A stretch of DNA of 64,000 bases from positions 5,269,001 through 5,333,000 of the forward strand of contig NZ_LT629689.1 of assembly GCF_900102035.1 (NCBI RefSeq), given 5' to 3'. The position numbers were made by a program, and so were the translations under genes. Position 1 is the first letter of the stretch. Every line of letters starts with the position of its first letter. Of this stretch, positions 39,441 to 47,336 are shown one piece after another. The DNA comes from Pseudomonas extremaustralis (GTDB lineage Bacteria > Pseudomonadota > Gammaproteobacteria > Pseudomonadales > Pseudomonadaceae). Below the pieces are notes generated by a model. That model was not told where the DNA came from, searched no databases, and saw only the letters and a list, made by a program, of their open reading frames with translations.

Positions 39441-42400
39441 ATGGTTGATCGGCACGACTACGTGGCCCTCGAATGGGTCAAGGGCGACATTGCCGAAACC
39501 CTGAAACAGGCCCGTTCGGCGCTCGACACCTATGTCGACACCCACGACGGCGATGCGATCGGCGCGTGCCTGGCCGGTATCCACCAGGTGCATGGCGCGT
39601 TGCAGATGGTCGAATTCTACGGCGCGGCACTGCTGGCCGAAGAGATCGAAGAGCTGGCCCTGGCCCTGCAAGCCGGCAATGTCGCCCAGCGCGATGAAAG
39701 CCTGCGCCTGCTGCAACAGGCCCTCGGCCAATTGCCGCTGTACCTGGACCGTGTCCACAGTGCCCGCCGCGACCTGCCGCTGTTGGTGCTGCCGCTGCTC
39801 AACGACCTGCGCAGTGCCCACGGCGAAAGCCTGTTGTCGGAGACCAGCCTGTTCAGCCCGCAACTGCTGTCGATTGCCCCCTTGCCCGATGACGCCCTGG
39901 CCCAACGCGCGCTGCCGGACCTGGCGACGCAACTGCGCCAGTGGCACCAACTGCTGCAACAGGCCCTGTCCGGGCTGCTGCGTGAAGACCACGGCCCGAG
40001 CAACCTGGAAGACATGGCGCGGGTGTTCGCGCGTCTCGAAGCGCTGTGTCAGGGCGCGCCGTTGTTGCCGTTGTGGCAAGTCACCTCGGCGCTGGTCGAA
40101 GGCATGCTCACCGGCGTGATCGCCAACAGCCCGGCGCTGCGCAGCCTGCTCAAGGCCTGCGACAAGGAGCTCAAGCGCCTGCTGGCCCAGGGCATCGGCG
40201 GGATCAACCGCGCCGCGCCGGACGAATTGCTCAAGAGCCTGCTGTTTTACGTCGCCAAAGTCACCCGGCCGACGCCGCGCATGCAAAGCCTCAAGGAACG
40301 CTACGGCCTCGACGAAGCCTTGCCCGACAGCGCCGTGGTCGATGCCGAACGCGCCCGCATGGCCGGGCCGGATCGCAATGCCATGGGCTCGGTGCTGGGC
40401 GCGCTGTGCGAGGAGTTGGTACGGGTCAAGGAACGCCTGGACCTGTTCGTGCGCAGCGACCGCCAACACACCGCCGACCTCGACGCGCTGCTCGCGCCCT
40501 TGCGCCAGATCGCCGACACCCTGGCCGTATTGGGTTTCGGCCAGCCGCGCAAAGTGATCATCGACCAACTGGCCGTGGTGCTGAGCCTGGCCCAGGGGCA
40601 GCGCGAGCCGAATGACGCCGTGTTGATGGACGTCGCCGGGGCTTTGCTTTACGTCGAAGCGACGTTGGCGGGCATGGCCGGCACCGTCGAGCCGGAGAAC
40701 CGCGAAGAGAGCCGCCTGCCCACCACCGACCTGACCCAGATCCACCAACTGGTGATCCGCGAATCCTGCCAATGCCTGCGGCAAGCCAAGGAACTGGTGA
40801 TCGACTGCCTCGAAGCCGATTGGGATCGTCAGCGCCTGGACTCCCTGCCCGAGCTGCTGAGCCAGGTGCGCGGCGCCCTGGCGATGATCCCGCTGCCACG
40901 GGCGGCGAGCCTGATGCGCGGGTGCACCGATTTCGTCGACGAACAGTTGATGACCCACGACTCGCCGCCTTCCGAGACGCAGCTGGCGCATTTCGCCGAT
41001 GTCATCAGCGGTTTGGAGTATTACCTGGAACGCATGCTGCAGGACCCCGACGCCGCCGGCGAACGGGTGCTGGAATTGGCCACCCAGGGCCTGGCCGCGC
41101 TGGGTTACCTGCCGGCGGAAAAACCCTGGCGCCAGGCGCTGGTCGCCCCGGACGGCGCGCTCTCCACCGAGACCGCCTCCAGCCAATCCCAGTTCGACGC
41201 CCTGGCCAGCCCCACCTCGCGCCTCAACCCGCCCGCGCTGCAACGCCCCGGCAGCCTGCTGCCGCCGCCGGCCGATGAAGCCCCCATCGACGACGAACTG
41301 CGCGAAGTCTTCCTGGAAGAAACCGACGAAGTCCTCGAGGTGCTGCACCGCGACCTGCCCAACAGTGCCGATAAAGTCGCCCAGGGCGAAATGCGCCGCG
41401 CCTTCCACACCCTCAAAGGCAGCGGCCGCATGGTGCGCGCCCTGGTCCTGGCCGAGCTGGCCTGGGCCGTGGAGAACCTGTTGAACCGCGTGCTGGAGCA
41501 CAGCGTGGCCCTCAGCCCGGCGGTGCAACAGGTGCTGGACGACGCAGTGACCCTGCTGCCGGAATTGATCGCCGACTTTGCCACCGACGACCAGCATCAA
41601 CGCGATGAAGTCGACGCCCTGGCCGCCCGCGCCCACGCCCTGGCCAGCGGCGCGCAAGCACCCGAGGCCGAACCCCACGACCCGATGCTGCTGGAGATCT
41701 TCCGCAACGAAGCCCAAAGCCATCTGGACAGCCTCAACCACTTCCTGCAACTGGCCGCCGAGCACGTGCCGCTGCAAGTCAGCGATGAACTGCAACGCGC
41801 CCTGCATACCCTCAAGGGCAGCGCCCACATGGCCGGCGTGTTGCCCATCGCCGAGCTGGCGCGCCCCCTCGATCACCTGACCCGCGAGTACAAGGCCCAT
41901 CGCTTGCCGCTGGACCTGGACGAAGTGGAGTTGCTGCTGGAGGCCGAGGGCCTGTTCCAGCGCGGGCTGCGCCAACTGGACCGCAATCCCCTGGCGCCGA
42001 TCCGCGGGGCCGAGGACCTGATCCAGCGCACCCAGAAGCTGCTCGACCAGCAGCTCGCCGCCCTGCTCGATGCGCCCAACACCGGCCTGCGCATCAAGCG
42101 CGATCCGCAACTGATCGCCAACTTCCTGGCCCAGGGCATGGACATCCTGCTCGACGCCGAAAGCCTGCTGCGGCGCTGGCAACAACACCCCGGCGAACGC
42201 CAGGAACTCACCGCGCTGCTGGACGAGTTGACCACCCTCGGGGAAGGCGCCCACGACGCCGACCTGCACGCCATCGACGCACTGTGCGAGGCCTTGCTCG
42301 ACCTGTATGGCGCCGTGGAAGAAAGCAGCCTGGCGGTCAGCGAACGGTTTTTCCATGAGGCCGAACAGGCCCATGAAGCGCTGATCAGCATGCTCGACCA

Positions 42401-45260
42401 ACTGGCGGCCGGGCAGGAAATCAGCCCGGCGCCGGCCCGGGTGCACGCCCTGCGCGAACTGTTGGACGAGGCCCTCGACCCGTCCGCCACCGGCCTGATC
42501 AAAAGCGACGGCAACCGCGCCCAGACCATCGCCGAATTGGGCGCCGCCACGCAGCAACTGAGCCACGCCAGCACGATGGACGATGAGATCGTCGAGATTT
42601 TTCTGGAGGAGGCCGTCGACATCCTCGACAGCGCCGGGCAAGCCCTCAAACGTTGGTTGCTGGAGCCCGATAACGCGGCACCGCTGTCGTCCCTGCAGCG
42701 CGACCTGCACACCCTCAAGGGCGGCGCACGCATGGCGGAGGTCGCCCCGGTGGGCGAGCTGGCCCACGAACTCGAAGGCCTTTACGAAGGCTTGGTGGAT
42801 CGACGCTACAGCTACTCCCCAGAGCTGTCGGTGCTATTGATGGCCTGTCATGAACGGCTGGCCCAGCACCTGGAAGAACTGCAACACCAGCAACCCCTGA
42901 GCGACGCCAGCGAGTTGATCGCCCAGTTGCACGCGTTACGCCACAGCAGCCCGCCGACGACGCCGCCCGCCGCTGCGCCAGCCTCCAGCGCCGACCCGGA
43001 ATTGCTGGATATCTTCCTCGAAGAAGCTGGCGACATTCTCGACAGCTCCGGCAGCGCCTTGCTGCGCTGGCAAGCCGAGCCGAACAACCGCCAGGAAGTC
43101 GAAACCCTGCTGCGCGACCTGCACACCCTCAAGGGCGGCGCGCGCATGGTCGAGATCGGGCCGATCGGCGACCTGGCCCATGAGCTGGAATTTCTCTACG
43201 AAGGCTTATCGGCAGGCTTGCTCGCGCCGTCCGACGAACTGTTCATGTTGCTGCAAGGCTGTCATGACCGTTTGGCGCAGATGATCGATGCGGTGGCCGA
43301 AGGTGTGCCGGTGGGCTCGGTGGACAAGCTGATCGAGCGCATCAAAAGCCTGGTGCATCCGGGCATAGAGCCGGTGCTGCCGGTGGCGTTGCCGGCGGGC
43401 AAGGGCGAAGCGGCGGCGGACCCGGCGGCGGACATGGTGAAGATCTCCGCCGAGTTGCTCGACGACCTGGTCAACCTGGCCGGCGAAACCTCGATCTTCC
43501 GCGGCCGTATCGAGCAGCAAGTCAACGACGCGCGCATCGCCCTCACGGAAGTGGAAACCACCATCGAGCGCATGCGCGACCAACTGCGCCGCCTCGACAG
43601 CGAAACCCAGAGCCGCCTGCTCAGCCGCCAGCAGGCCGAGGCCGAGCGCCTGGGGTATGAAGAATTCGACCCGCTGGAAATGGACCGCCATTCGCAGTTG
43701 CAGCAACTGTCCCGCGCACTCTCCGAATCGGCCTCCGACCTGCTGGACCTCAAGGACACCCTCGAGCGTCGCAACCAGGACGCCCACGACCTGTTGCAGC
43801 AACAGGCGCGGATCAACACCGAGTTGCAGGAAGGCCTGATGCGCACGCGCATGGTGCCGTTCGAACGCATGCTGCCGCGGCTCAAACGCATCGTGCGCCA
43901 GGTGGCGGGCGAGCTGGGCAAGGACGTGGAATTCATCGTCGGCAACGCCGAAGGCGAGATGGACCGCAACGTGCTGGAACGCATGGCGGCGCCGCTGGAA
44001 CATATGCTGCGCAATGCCGTCGACCACGGCCTGGAGTCCCGCGATGCGCGGCTGCTGGCCGGCAAGCCGGAGAAGGGCCGCATCACCCTGGACCTGACCC
44101 ACGAAGGCGGCGACATCGTCTTCGACATGCGCGACGACGGCGCCGGCGTGCCCCTGGACGCGGTGCGGCGCAAGGCAATCAAGCGCGGCCTGCTCGCCCC
44201 CCATCAAGAGATGAGCGACCGCGAGGTGTTGCAGTTCATCCTGCAGCCGGGGTTCTCCACCGCAGAAAAAATCACCCAGATTTCCGGGCGTGGCGTGGGC
44301 ATGGACGTGGTGCACGAAGAAGTGCGCCAGCTTGGCGGCTCGATGGTCATCGACTCGACGCCGGGCCAGGGTGTGCACTTTCGCATTCGCCTGCCGTTCA
44401 CCGTGTCGGTCAACCGCGCGTTGATGGTGCAGTGCGCGGACGACCAGTACGCGATCCCGCTCAACACCATCGAAGGCCTGGTGCGTGTGCTGCCCCATGA
44501 GCTGGCCGGGCACTATCAGCAAGACCCGCCGCACTATGAGTACGCCGGCCAGCGCTACGAACTGTTCTACCTCGGCGACCTGCTGCACACCGTGGCGCGC
44601 CCGAAACTGCTCGGCCAGTACCAACCGGTGCCGTTGCTGCTGGTGCACTGCAATGACCGGAATGTGGCGGTGCATGTGGACGCCATGGGCGGTAGCCGGG
44701 AGATCGTGGTCAAGGGCCTGGGGCCGCAGTTCGCCGGGGTGCAGGGCTTGTCCGGGGCGACCATTCTGGGGGACGGTCGCGTGGTGCTGATCATCGACCT
44801 GCTGGCGCATATCCGCGCACGGCAACCGGCCTTGCCGGCCCAGGTGGTCGATGCGCCGCTGATCCTCAACGAACCGGTGAAAAAACGCCCGCTGCTGGTG
44901 CTGGTGGTGGACGATTCGGTCACCGTGCGCAAAGTCACCACCCGCCTGCTGGAGCGCAACGGCATGAACGTACTCACCGCCAAAGACGGGATCGACGCCC
45001 TCTCCGTGCTCGAAGAACACACCCCGGACCTGATGCTGCTCGACATCGAAATGCCGCGCATGGACGGCTTCGAAGTGGCGATGCATGTGCGCGACGACCC
45101 ACGGCTGATGCGCCTGCCGATCATCATGATCACCTCCCGCACCGGCCAGAAACACCGCGACCGCGCCATGGCCATCGGCGTCAACGAGTACCTGGGCAAG
45201 CCGTACCAGGAGTCGGTGCTGCTGGACAGCATCGCCTATTGGAGCAAGTCCCATGCTTGA
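39441..45260 (+). CDS. chpA: Hybrid chemosensory histidine kinase ChpA
   Basis: A 1939-residue CheA-type kinase for twitching. I can place seven phosphotransfer-like modules by the HTLKG site: His48 (HQVHG), Ser474 (SQVRG), His656, His789, Thr931 (TTLGEG), His1090 and His1228. Ser474 and Thr931 stand where His is expected. The last two are close tandem copies. Then follow the CheA dimer helix, an ATPase domain (N box HMLRNAVDHGLE near 1520), a CheW domain (about 1640-1790) and a receiver with Asp1868 (LLDIEMPRMDG). P. aeruginosa ChpA is about 2470 residues with eight modules, so this one is shorter in the middle. It overlaps chpC by 8 bp. Confidence 0.95.
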   Translation: MVDRHDYVALEWVKGDIAETLKQARSALDTYVDTHDGDAIGACLAGIHQVHGALQMVEFYGAALLAEEIEELALALQAGNVAQRDESLRLLQQALGQLPLYLDRVHSARRDLPLLVLPLLNDLRSAHGESLLSETSLFSPQLLSIAPLPDDALAQRALPDLATQLRQWHQLLQQALSGLLREDHGPSNLEDMARVFARLEALCQGAPLLPLWQVTSALVEGMLTGVIANSPALRSLLKACDKELKRLLAQGIGGINRAAPDELLKSLLFYVAKVTRPTPRMQSLKERYGLDEALPDSAVVDAERARMAGPDRNAMGSVLGALCEELVRVKERLDLFVRSDRQHTADLDALLAPLRQIADTLAVLGFGQPRKVIIDQLAVVLSLAQGQREPNDAVLMDVAGALLYVEATLAGMAGTVEPENREESRLPTTDLTQIHQLVIRESCQCLRQAKELVIDCLEADWDRQRLDSLPELLSQVRGALAMIPLPRAASLMRGCTDFVDEQLMTHDSPPSETQLAHFADVISGLEYYLERMLQDPDAAGERVLELATQGLAALGYLPAEKPWRQALVAPDGALSTETASSQSQFDALASPTSRLNPPALQRPGSLLPPPADEAPIDDELREVFLEETDEVLEVLHRDLPNSADKVAQGEMRRAFHTLKGSGRMVRALVLAELAWAVENLLNRVLEHSVALSPAVQQVLDDAVTLLPELIADFATDDQHQRDEVDALAARAHALASGAQAPEAEPHDPMLLEIFRNEAQSHLDSLNHFLQLAAEHVPLQVSDELQRALHTLKGSAHMAGVLPIAELARPLDHLTREYKAHRLPLDLDEVELLLEAEGLFQRGLRQLDRNPLAPIRGAEDLIQRTQKLLDQQLAALLDAPNTGLRIKRDPQLIANFLAQGMDILLDAESLLRRWQQHPGERQELTALLDELTTLGEGAHDADLHAIDALCEALLDLYGAVEESSLAVSERFFHEAEQAHEALISMLDQLAAGQEISPAPARVHALRELLDEALDPSATGLIKSDGNRAQTIAELGAATQQLSHASTMDDEIVEIFLEEAVDILDSAGQALKRWLLEPDNAAPLSSLQRDLHTLKGGARMAEVAPVGELAHELEGLYEGLVDRRYSYSPELSVLLMACHERLAQHLEELQHQQPLSDASELIAQLHALRHSSPPTTPPAAAPASSADPELLDIFLEEAGDILDSSGSALLRWQAEPNNRQEVETLLRDLHTLKGGARMVEIGPIGDLAHELEFLYEGLSAGLLAPSDELFMLLQGCHDRLAQMIDAVAEGVPVGSVDKLIERIKSLVHPGIEPVLPVALPAGKGEAAADPAADMVKISAELLDDLVNLAGETSIFRGRIEQQVNDARIALTEVETTIERMRDQLRRLDSETQSRLLSRQQAEAERLGYEEFDPLEMDRHSQLQQLSRALSESASDLLDLKDTLERRNQDAHDLLQQQARINTELQEGLMRTRMVPFERMLPRLKRIVRQVAGELGKDVEFIVGNAEGEMDRNVLERMAAPLEHMLRNAVDHGLESRDARLLAGKPEKGRITLDLTHEGGDIVFDMRDDGAGVPLDAVRRKAIKRGLLAPHQEMSDREVLQFILQPGFSTAEKITQISGRGVGMDVVHEEVRQLGGSMVIDSTPGQGVHFRIRLPFTVSVNRALMVQCADDQYAIPLNTIEGLVRVLPHELAGHYQQDPPHYEYAGQRYELFYLGDLLHTVARPKLLGQYQPVPLLLVHCNDRNVAVHVDAMGGSREIVVKGLGPQFAGVQGLSGATILGDGRVVLIIDLLAHIRARQPALPAQVVDAPLILNEPVKKRPLLVLVVDDSVTVRKVTTRLLERNGMNVLTAKDGIDALSVLEEHTPDLMLLDIEMPRMDGFEVAMHVRDDPRLMRLPIIMITSRTGQKHRDRAMAIGVNEYLGKPYQESVLLDSIAYWSKSHA

Positions 45261-45708
45261 CCACCGCACCAGCCAACTCACCGGCCTGCTCCTGCCCCTG
45301 GCCGACCGCCACCTGGTGCTGCCCAACGTCGCCATCGCCGAGCTGATCGACTACCAGCGCGGCGAACCGGCCAGCGACGCGCCGCCGTGGTATCTGCGGC
45401 AAGTCACCTGGCGCGACCGGCAACTGCCGTTGATCAGCTTTGAAGCGGCCTGCGGCGAGGCCAGCGTGACCGGCGAACGCTCGCGGATCGTGGTGCTGAA
45501 CACCCTGGGCGGGCGGCCGACCTTGAAGTTCATCGCGATGGTGATCCAGGGGATTCCCCGCTCGTACAAACTCGACAGCCAGTTGAGCTACGTGGACGTA
45601 CCGCTGTGCTCGCTGGAACTGGCGGCGGTGCAGGTGGGAGAGCATGTGGCGAAGGTGCCGGATTTGATGGGGCTGGAGGCACTGCTGGTTGAGTCCGGTC
45701 TGGCCTGA
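45253..45708 (+). CDS. chpC: CheW-like protein ChpC
   Basis: A 151-residue single CheW domain acting as a second adaptor linking extra receptors to ChpA. Features include LLLPLADRHLVLPNVAIAEL and VVLNTLGGRPTLKFIAMVIQ. In P. aeruginosa chpB lies between chpA and chpC; here chpC overlaps chpA directly, and chpD/chpE are also absent downstream. Confidence 0.9.
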   Translation: MLDHRTSQLTGLLLPLADRHLVLPNVAIAELIDYQRGEPASDAPPWYLRQVTWRDRQLPLISFEAACGEASVTGERSRIVVLNTLGGRPTLKFIAMVIQGIPRSYKLDSQLSYVDVPLCSLELAAVQVGEHVAKVPDLMGLEALLVESGLA

Positions 45709-45729
45709 TCCTGAGCCTTATGAAAATCC

Positions 45730-45821
45730 AATGTGGGAGGGGGCTTGCCCCCGATCGCGGTCTATCAGCCACCGCATCTGGTGGCTGACCCACTGCTATC
45801 GGGAGCAAGCCCCCTCCCACA
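45730..45821. repeat. REPIN, GGGAGGGGGCTTGCCCCC type
   Basis: Inverted copies at 45730-45755 and 45798-45821 with about 40 bp of spacer, directly after chpC. It marks the left edge of the non-syntenic patch. Confidence 0.87.
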
Positions 45822-45832
45822 GGCTGTAGACC

Positions 45833-45982
45833 TCAATCAATCCGCGCAAACCGCTCAATCAGCGGTTGCTCCCGATGCTCGGCTTGCCACAAATCGTAGG
45901 CACTTTGCATCGACAACCAAAGCTGCGCGGTACTCACGCCGGCCCGTTCCAACCTGACAGCCAGATCCGGGCTGACGGGCTT
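45833..45982 (-). pseudogene. higA: Remnant of a HigA-type antitoxin
   Basis: The minus-strand reading frame encodes about 50 residues from KPVSPDLAVRLERAGVS to LIERFARID. The order SPDLAVRLERA..., WLSMQSAYDLWQAE is the C-terminal half of HigA antitoxins, which bind the toxin HigB and the operator through an N-terminal helix-turn-helix. That N-terminal half and any higB toxin gene are missing, and the frame upstream (to 46057) does not look like protein. It is a decayed fragment, perhaps cut by insertion of the RNA element next to it. Confidence 0.7.
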
Positions 45983-46049
45983 GTCGGTGGCTAGCAAGCC
46001 CGGTCTTCGGATTTTTCCCGCACGATTTTGGGCCGGGCATGAACTTGTC

Positions 46050-46135
46050 GTGTGCACCCCGTAGGCCTAGTCTTCGTCCCGTCACCGCAAAAAACGGTGA
46101 CACGGACGTGCAAGTCCGGTTACATGTCGGCGCAC
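46050..46135 (+). ncRNA. Candidate structured RNA element 1 (three-way junction)
   Basis: Three stems can form: outer 46050-46055 with 46130-46135 (one G-U), hairpin 46081-46087 with 46095-46101 (perfect 7 bp, A-rich loop), and hairpin 46103-46107 with 46114-46118 (loop GTGCAA). A terminator follows two bases later, so the element could be a small RNA or a leader whose fold decides read-through. The unpaired part after the first strand (CCCGTAGGCCTAGTCTTCG) has no partner here. I do not know a named family for it. Confidence 0.5.
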
Positions 46136-46136
46136 C

Positions 46137-46167
46137 AACGCCCATAGCCATTCAACGGGCGTTTTTT
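46137..46167 (+). terminator. Intrinsic terminator after RNA element 1
   Basis: AACGCCC (46137-46143) pairs with GGGCGTT (46157-46163), followed by TTTTTT. It separates the first folded element from the second one and lies 158 bp before the DUF6124 start codon. Confidence 0.8.
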
Positions 46168-46186
46168 ATGTCTGCTGTACTCGTTA

Positions 46187-46283
46187 TGGCGGCTGTGCGT
46201 GGGAGATCTTTCGGGATCTGCCGGGGTCCGATATGCCCGGTCTTGCACACCTGCGCACAGCTGCCACCTTATTCGCGTGCAAG
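46187..46283 (+). ncRNA. Candidate structured RNA element 2 in the DUF6124 leader
   Basis: A 13-bp outer stem (46187-46199 with 46254-46266, one G-U) encloses two 5-bp hairpins (46204-46208 with 46215-46219; 46221-46225 with 46236-46240). The single strand CTTGCAC (46242-46248) inside the junction is perfectly complementary to GTGCAAG (46277-46283) outside it, which would make a pseudoknot. It ends about 40 bases before the DUF6124 ATG, the position of a cis-acting leader. Confidence 0.55.
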
Positions 46284-46324
46284 CGGAAGAGGGCAGTCTC
46301 CATCACATATCGGAGCTGTAAATC

Positions 46325-46564
46325 ATGGTCAAACCCACCCCCAATCCGCCCCTCTTCACCGTAAACCCCCACCAGAACACCGAAGCCCTGCTGGTCAACG
46401 CCAGCGAAACCCTGTCTTCCCTCAATGCCCTCACCTGCAACCTGGCCTTCGACCTGGACACATCCCAGCGCGCAATCATGCTCGGGATCCAGCAAATGGC
46501 AGAACTCGGGCAGTTACTGGTGGATCGAGCCCTGGAGCAAGTTTCGCCTTCTCCAATGGCTTAA
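46325..46564 (+). CDS. DUF6124/DUF3077-type small protein
   Basis: A 79-residue protein starting MVKPTPNPP, a hallmark of a pseudomonad-specific small-protein family (DUF6124, earlier DUF3077). The C-terminal half forms a helix with ASETLSSLNALTCNLAFDL and AIMLGIQQMAELGQLLVD. There is no signal peptide or membrane segment. The ATG is preceded by CGGAG at 9-bp spacing. The long structured leader suggests post-transcriptional control. Function is unknown. Confidence 0.8.
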   Translation: MVKPTPNPPLFTVNPHQNTEALLVNASETLSSLNALTCNLAFDLDTSQRAIMLGIQQMAELGQLLVDRALEQVSPSPMA

Positions 46565-46567
46565 AAC

Positions 46568-46610
46568 TTGATCGTTCCCAAAAAGGGACCTATCGTTCCC
46601 TTTTTGGGAC
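46568..46610 (+). promoter_or_regulatory. Core promoter overlaid by two palindromic operators
   Basis: TTGATC (46568-46573), a 17-bp spacer and TATCGT (46591-46596) form a sigma-70-like promoter. GTTCCCAAAAAGGGAC (46574-46589) fills the spacer, and GTTCCCTTTTTGGGAC (46595-46610) begins within the -10 box and covers the expected start site. Their centres are 21 bp apart, two helical turns. Binding here should block transcription of the next gene, whose product has a winged-helix domain. Confidence 0.7.
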
Positions 46611-46625
46611 TCCTTGGTCGCCACC

Positions 46626-47237
46626 ATGCACACCCTGCCGCTCAGCACCGCACTCTTCACCCTCACTCAGCAAAAAGTGCTGGGCCTGCTGTTCGGCAAG
46701 CCGGACCAAAGCTTCTTCACCAATGAAATCGCGCGCTGGGCCCAGGTCGGTAAGGGCAGCCTCACCCGCGAGCTGGAGCGGCTGCAGTTGGCGGGCATCT
46801 TGAGCATGACGCGCCAAGGCAATCAGACCCACTACCAAGCCAACCCCCAATGCCCGATCTACTCGGAGCTGTTGGCCATCGTGCGCAAAACCCTCAGCCT
46901 GGACGAGCCCTTGCGCAATGCACTGGCTCCGTTTGCCGAGCAGATAACCTGGGCTTTTATCTACGGCTCCATCGCCAAGGGCGAGGCGCACTCATCCAGT
47001 GACATAGATCTCATGTTGATCGGCGAAAGCCTTGACTACAGTGAAGTCATGGAACAGCTCATGCCGCTGGAAGGGCAACTGGGCCGCACCATCAACCCGA
47101 CGCTTTACACCCCTGAAGACTGGATCGGCAAATGGAAGGCCGGGAACAGTTTCGTGCAGCGGGTCGTGCAGCAAGACAAGATCAATCTGATGGGGGGCAA
47201 CCCCCTGGGGTTCATGGATGGCAACACTGCTGAGTAA
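46626..47237 (+). CDS. Winged-helix / MNT nucleotidyltransferase fusion protein
   Basis: A 203-residue protein. Residues 10-75 look like a winged helix (FTNEIARWAQVGKGSLTREL, then GNQTHYQAN in the wing). Residues 105-175 form a minimal nucleotidyltransferase fold with FIYGSIAKGE (Gly114, Ser115) and SDIDLMLIG (Asp126, Asp128). The family is annotated as nucleotidyltransferase domain proteins; relatives of the MNT type act as antitoxins that AMPylate HEPN toxins. No HEPN gene is next to it. The palindromes covering its promoter suggest it represses itself. Confidence 0.85.
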   Translation: MHTLPLSTALFTLTQQKVLGLLFGKPDQSFFTNEIARWAQVGKGSLTRELERLQLAGILSMTRQGNQTHYQANPQCPIYSELLAIVRKTLSLDEPLRNALAPFAEQITWAFIYGSIAKGEAHSSSDIDLMLIGESLDYSEVMEQLMPLEGQLGRTINPTLYTPEDWIGKWKAGNSFVQRVVQQDKINLMGGNPLGFMDGNTAE

Positions 47238-47302
47238 AGTGGAAGACTTTCTGGCTAACCATCAGTGGCGATGACGCGATTCATTCCCACAGCGCTGAAC
47301 CA

Positions 47303-47327
47303 CTGTGGGAGGGGGCTTGCGCCCGAT
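47303..47327. repeat. Single REP, GGGAGGGGGCTTGCGCCC variant
   Basis: An unpaired REP copy lying between the convergent nucleotidyltransferase and DUF2892 genes. The palindrome loop reads CTTGCGCCC, a one-base variant. Confidence 0.75.
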
Positions 47328-47336
47328 AAGGGACGT

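Noticed and set aside
39426..42767. Very long open frame opposite chpA, and similar ones at 36717-39185 and 43206-45335
   Set aside because: They lie antisense to pilJ/chpA and arise from GC-biased third positions. Their translations are rich in Gly, Gln, His and Val without family features.
47243..47275. Short frame after the nucleotidyltransferase gene that might be a relic of a partner toxin
   Set aside because: It encodes only about 11 residues from a GTG and resembles no HEPN sequence; the reading is not supportable.
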